6,560 nucleotides of DNA, taken from contig JAGLNZ010000263.1 of the NCBI GenBank assembly GCA_023139225.1, forward strand, positions 1 through 6,560, written 5' to 3'. Below the pieces are notes generated by a model, which saw only the letters and a list, made by a program, of their open reading frames with translations, was not told the origin of the DNA and did no database searches. The DNA comes from Desulfobacula sp. (lineage in GTDB: Bacteria; Desulfobacterota; Desulfobacteria; Desulfobacterales; Desulfobacteraceae). Made by a program: the position numbers and the translations under genes. Numbering within the stretch: the stretch's first letter is position 1; each line of letters starts with the position of its first letter. Below are positions 5,806-6,560 of the stretch, one piece after another.

Positions 5806-6560
5806 CTAGAATGAATAGGACACTAAAAATCCTGCCCCCTTGCTGCCATAAGGATAAATATTAAAGGCGAGGGGGTTTTCCCGTTGCTTGTCTGTCATAA
5901 ATACCGATCTTACGGACTGATAGGCCATAACCCACCCTAAAGCTGACTGGGAAACATAATGATCATTATCATTGACCCTGCTCCAGCTAGCCAGAAAAGA
6001 TGCGCCATAAAAAAACCACTTGACAGGATTGTCTTTATACATTTTTGCAAGAGTGATAAATGGAACCGCCCCCATAAAGGAATGCCCACTGACCCCATTA
6101 TTGTCCTCAAAAGGACTCCAGCTTGAATCTCCAACGGTTCCTTCATCAGGCCGGGAGGCCCCCGTTACAACCTGCATTAACAACATTGGCGGAGCTCCTA
6201 CAAGATAGGCTCTGGCAGTATTAGCCCCCCAGGTTCCAATTGCTGAGGCACCGCTGTCTTCGGGGATAAAATAGCCGACCGTGGCAGCAGCTAAAGACAA
6301 GGGGATTAAATATTTTCCCTCACCCAAGTTTTTTGCCATTTCAGAAAAATCATCTGTATTTTCACTTCGAATATTATCCTGGTATCCACTTTGCATACTT
6401 TCATCGGCACTGGTATTTGCCAGAACACCGCCCAGGGCAAAGCTGGCCGCCATGACTTTTAAATTACTCAATGAATAAAAATTTAAAAAATCCCCTTTAA
6501 CTATTTCAAACAACTTATATTCTTCAGCATTAAAAATACCGTCTGCATCATCGGCAAAAG
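5806..6560 (-). CDS. Divergent PAP2-family protein, 5' end beyond the window
   Basis: A PAP2-like protein upstream of, and probably co-oriented with, the gene at 5190-5729. Its frame stays open to the right edge: upstream of a possible TTG start at 6513 it reads FADDADGIFNAEEYK, which resembles the signal-peptide junction of the neighbour, so the true start probably lies beyond 6560 and the TTG is an internal Leu codon. Numbering from that TTG: QVVTGASRP (Gln114 where the signature Lys is expected, Arg121), VSGHSFMGA (Ser142-Gly143-His144, Pro replaced by Val), and SRVNDNDHYVSQ (Ser178, Arg179, His185, with Gln189 in place of the usual Asp). Thus the nucleophilic and acid histidines are kept, but two other positions are changed. 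The tail YPYGSKGAGFLVSYSF ends in Phe. It may be a real subfamily of envelope phosphatases or a protein with reduced activity; I cannot tell which. Confidence 0.85.
   Translation of the reverse strand, partial: FADDADGIFNAEEYKLFEIVKGDFLNFYSLSNLKVMAASFALGGVLANTSADESMQSGYQDNIRSENTDDFSEMAKNLGEGKYLIPLSLAAATVGYFIPEDSGASAIGTWGANTARAYLVGAPPMLLMQVVTGASRPDEGTVGDSSWSPFEDNNGVSGHSFMGAVPFITLAKMYKDNPVKWFFYGASFLASWSRVNDNDHYVSQSALGWVMAYQSVRSVFMTDKQRENPLAFNIYPYGSKGAGFLVSYSF

Noticed and set aside
5309..6478. Other reading frames inside the two PAP2 genes (5309-5506, 5937-6146, 6020-6208, 6281-6478)
   Set aside because: They overlap the PAP2 motifs in the correct frame and have no independent start signals or domains.

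Overview
The window looks like a chromosomal segment from an AT-rich Gram-negative bacterium. The best guess is a sulfate-reducer-like member of the Desulfobacterota (former Deltaproteobacteria). That guess rests on the argS / SPOR-protein / gatC / gatA order, the SPOR protein's GRGSSPVKFD stretch after its single membrane helix, and the general composition. It is inference, not proof. Presence of gatC and gatA implies that the cell makes Gln-tRNA(Gln) and/or Asn-tRNA(Asn) by transamidation.

Region 1 (1-3553, minus strand) is one tightly packed operon. In transcription order it encodes an unrecognised 150-residue protein with a very acidic tail, arginyl-tRNA synthetase (argS), a membrane-anchored SPOR-domain protein, GatC, and the first 128 codons of GatA, which runs off the left edge. 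Gaps inside the operon are 2 to 33 bases, and a good sigma-70-type promoter lies just upstream (3593-3620). Charging of tRNA and amidotransfer are thus co-expressed with a protein predicted to bind septal peptidoglycan.

Region 2 (3666-3902, plus strand) is a divergent pair of serine tRNA genes, tRNA-Ser(UGA) and tRNA-Ser(GCU), 13 bases apart. They share a near-consensus promoter (TTGACC, 17 bases, TATAAA). Both genes encode the CCA end.

Region 3 (3903-5157, plus strand) is a 238-base AT-rich spacer holding a 15-bp dyad, a three-copy 9-bp tandem repeat and a possible -10 box. It is followed by a 338-residue multi-pass membrane protein of no family I recognise. It is more AT-rich by eye than argS and sits downstream of the tRNA genes, the usual position for acquired DNA. 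No attachment-site repeat or mobility gene is visible.

Region 4 (5190-6560, minus strand) holds two adjacent PAP2-type phosphatase-like genes. The downstream one (5190-5729) has a signal peptide and a complete PAP2 catalytic signature. The upstream one (5806 to beyond the right edge) lacks its true start in the window and has replacements at two signature positions (Lys to Gln, and the His-partner Asp to Gln). Both share a similar N-terminal junction and a similar C-terminal tail ending in Ser-x-Ser-aromatic, suggesting envelope-located paralogues.

Most of the window is ordinary housekeeping. The parts worth attention are the orphan membrane protein, the acidic operon leader and the divergent PAP2 protein. 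I found no CRISPR array, transposon or defence module.
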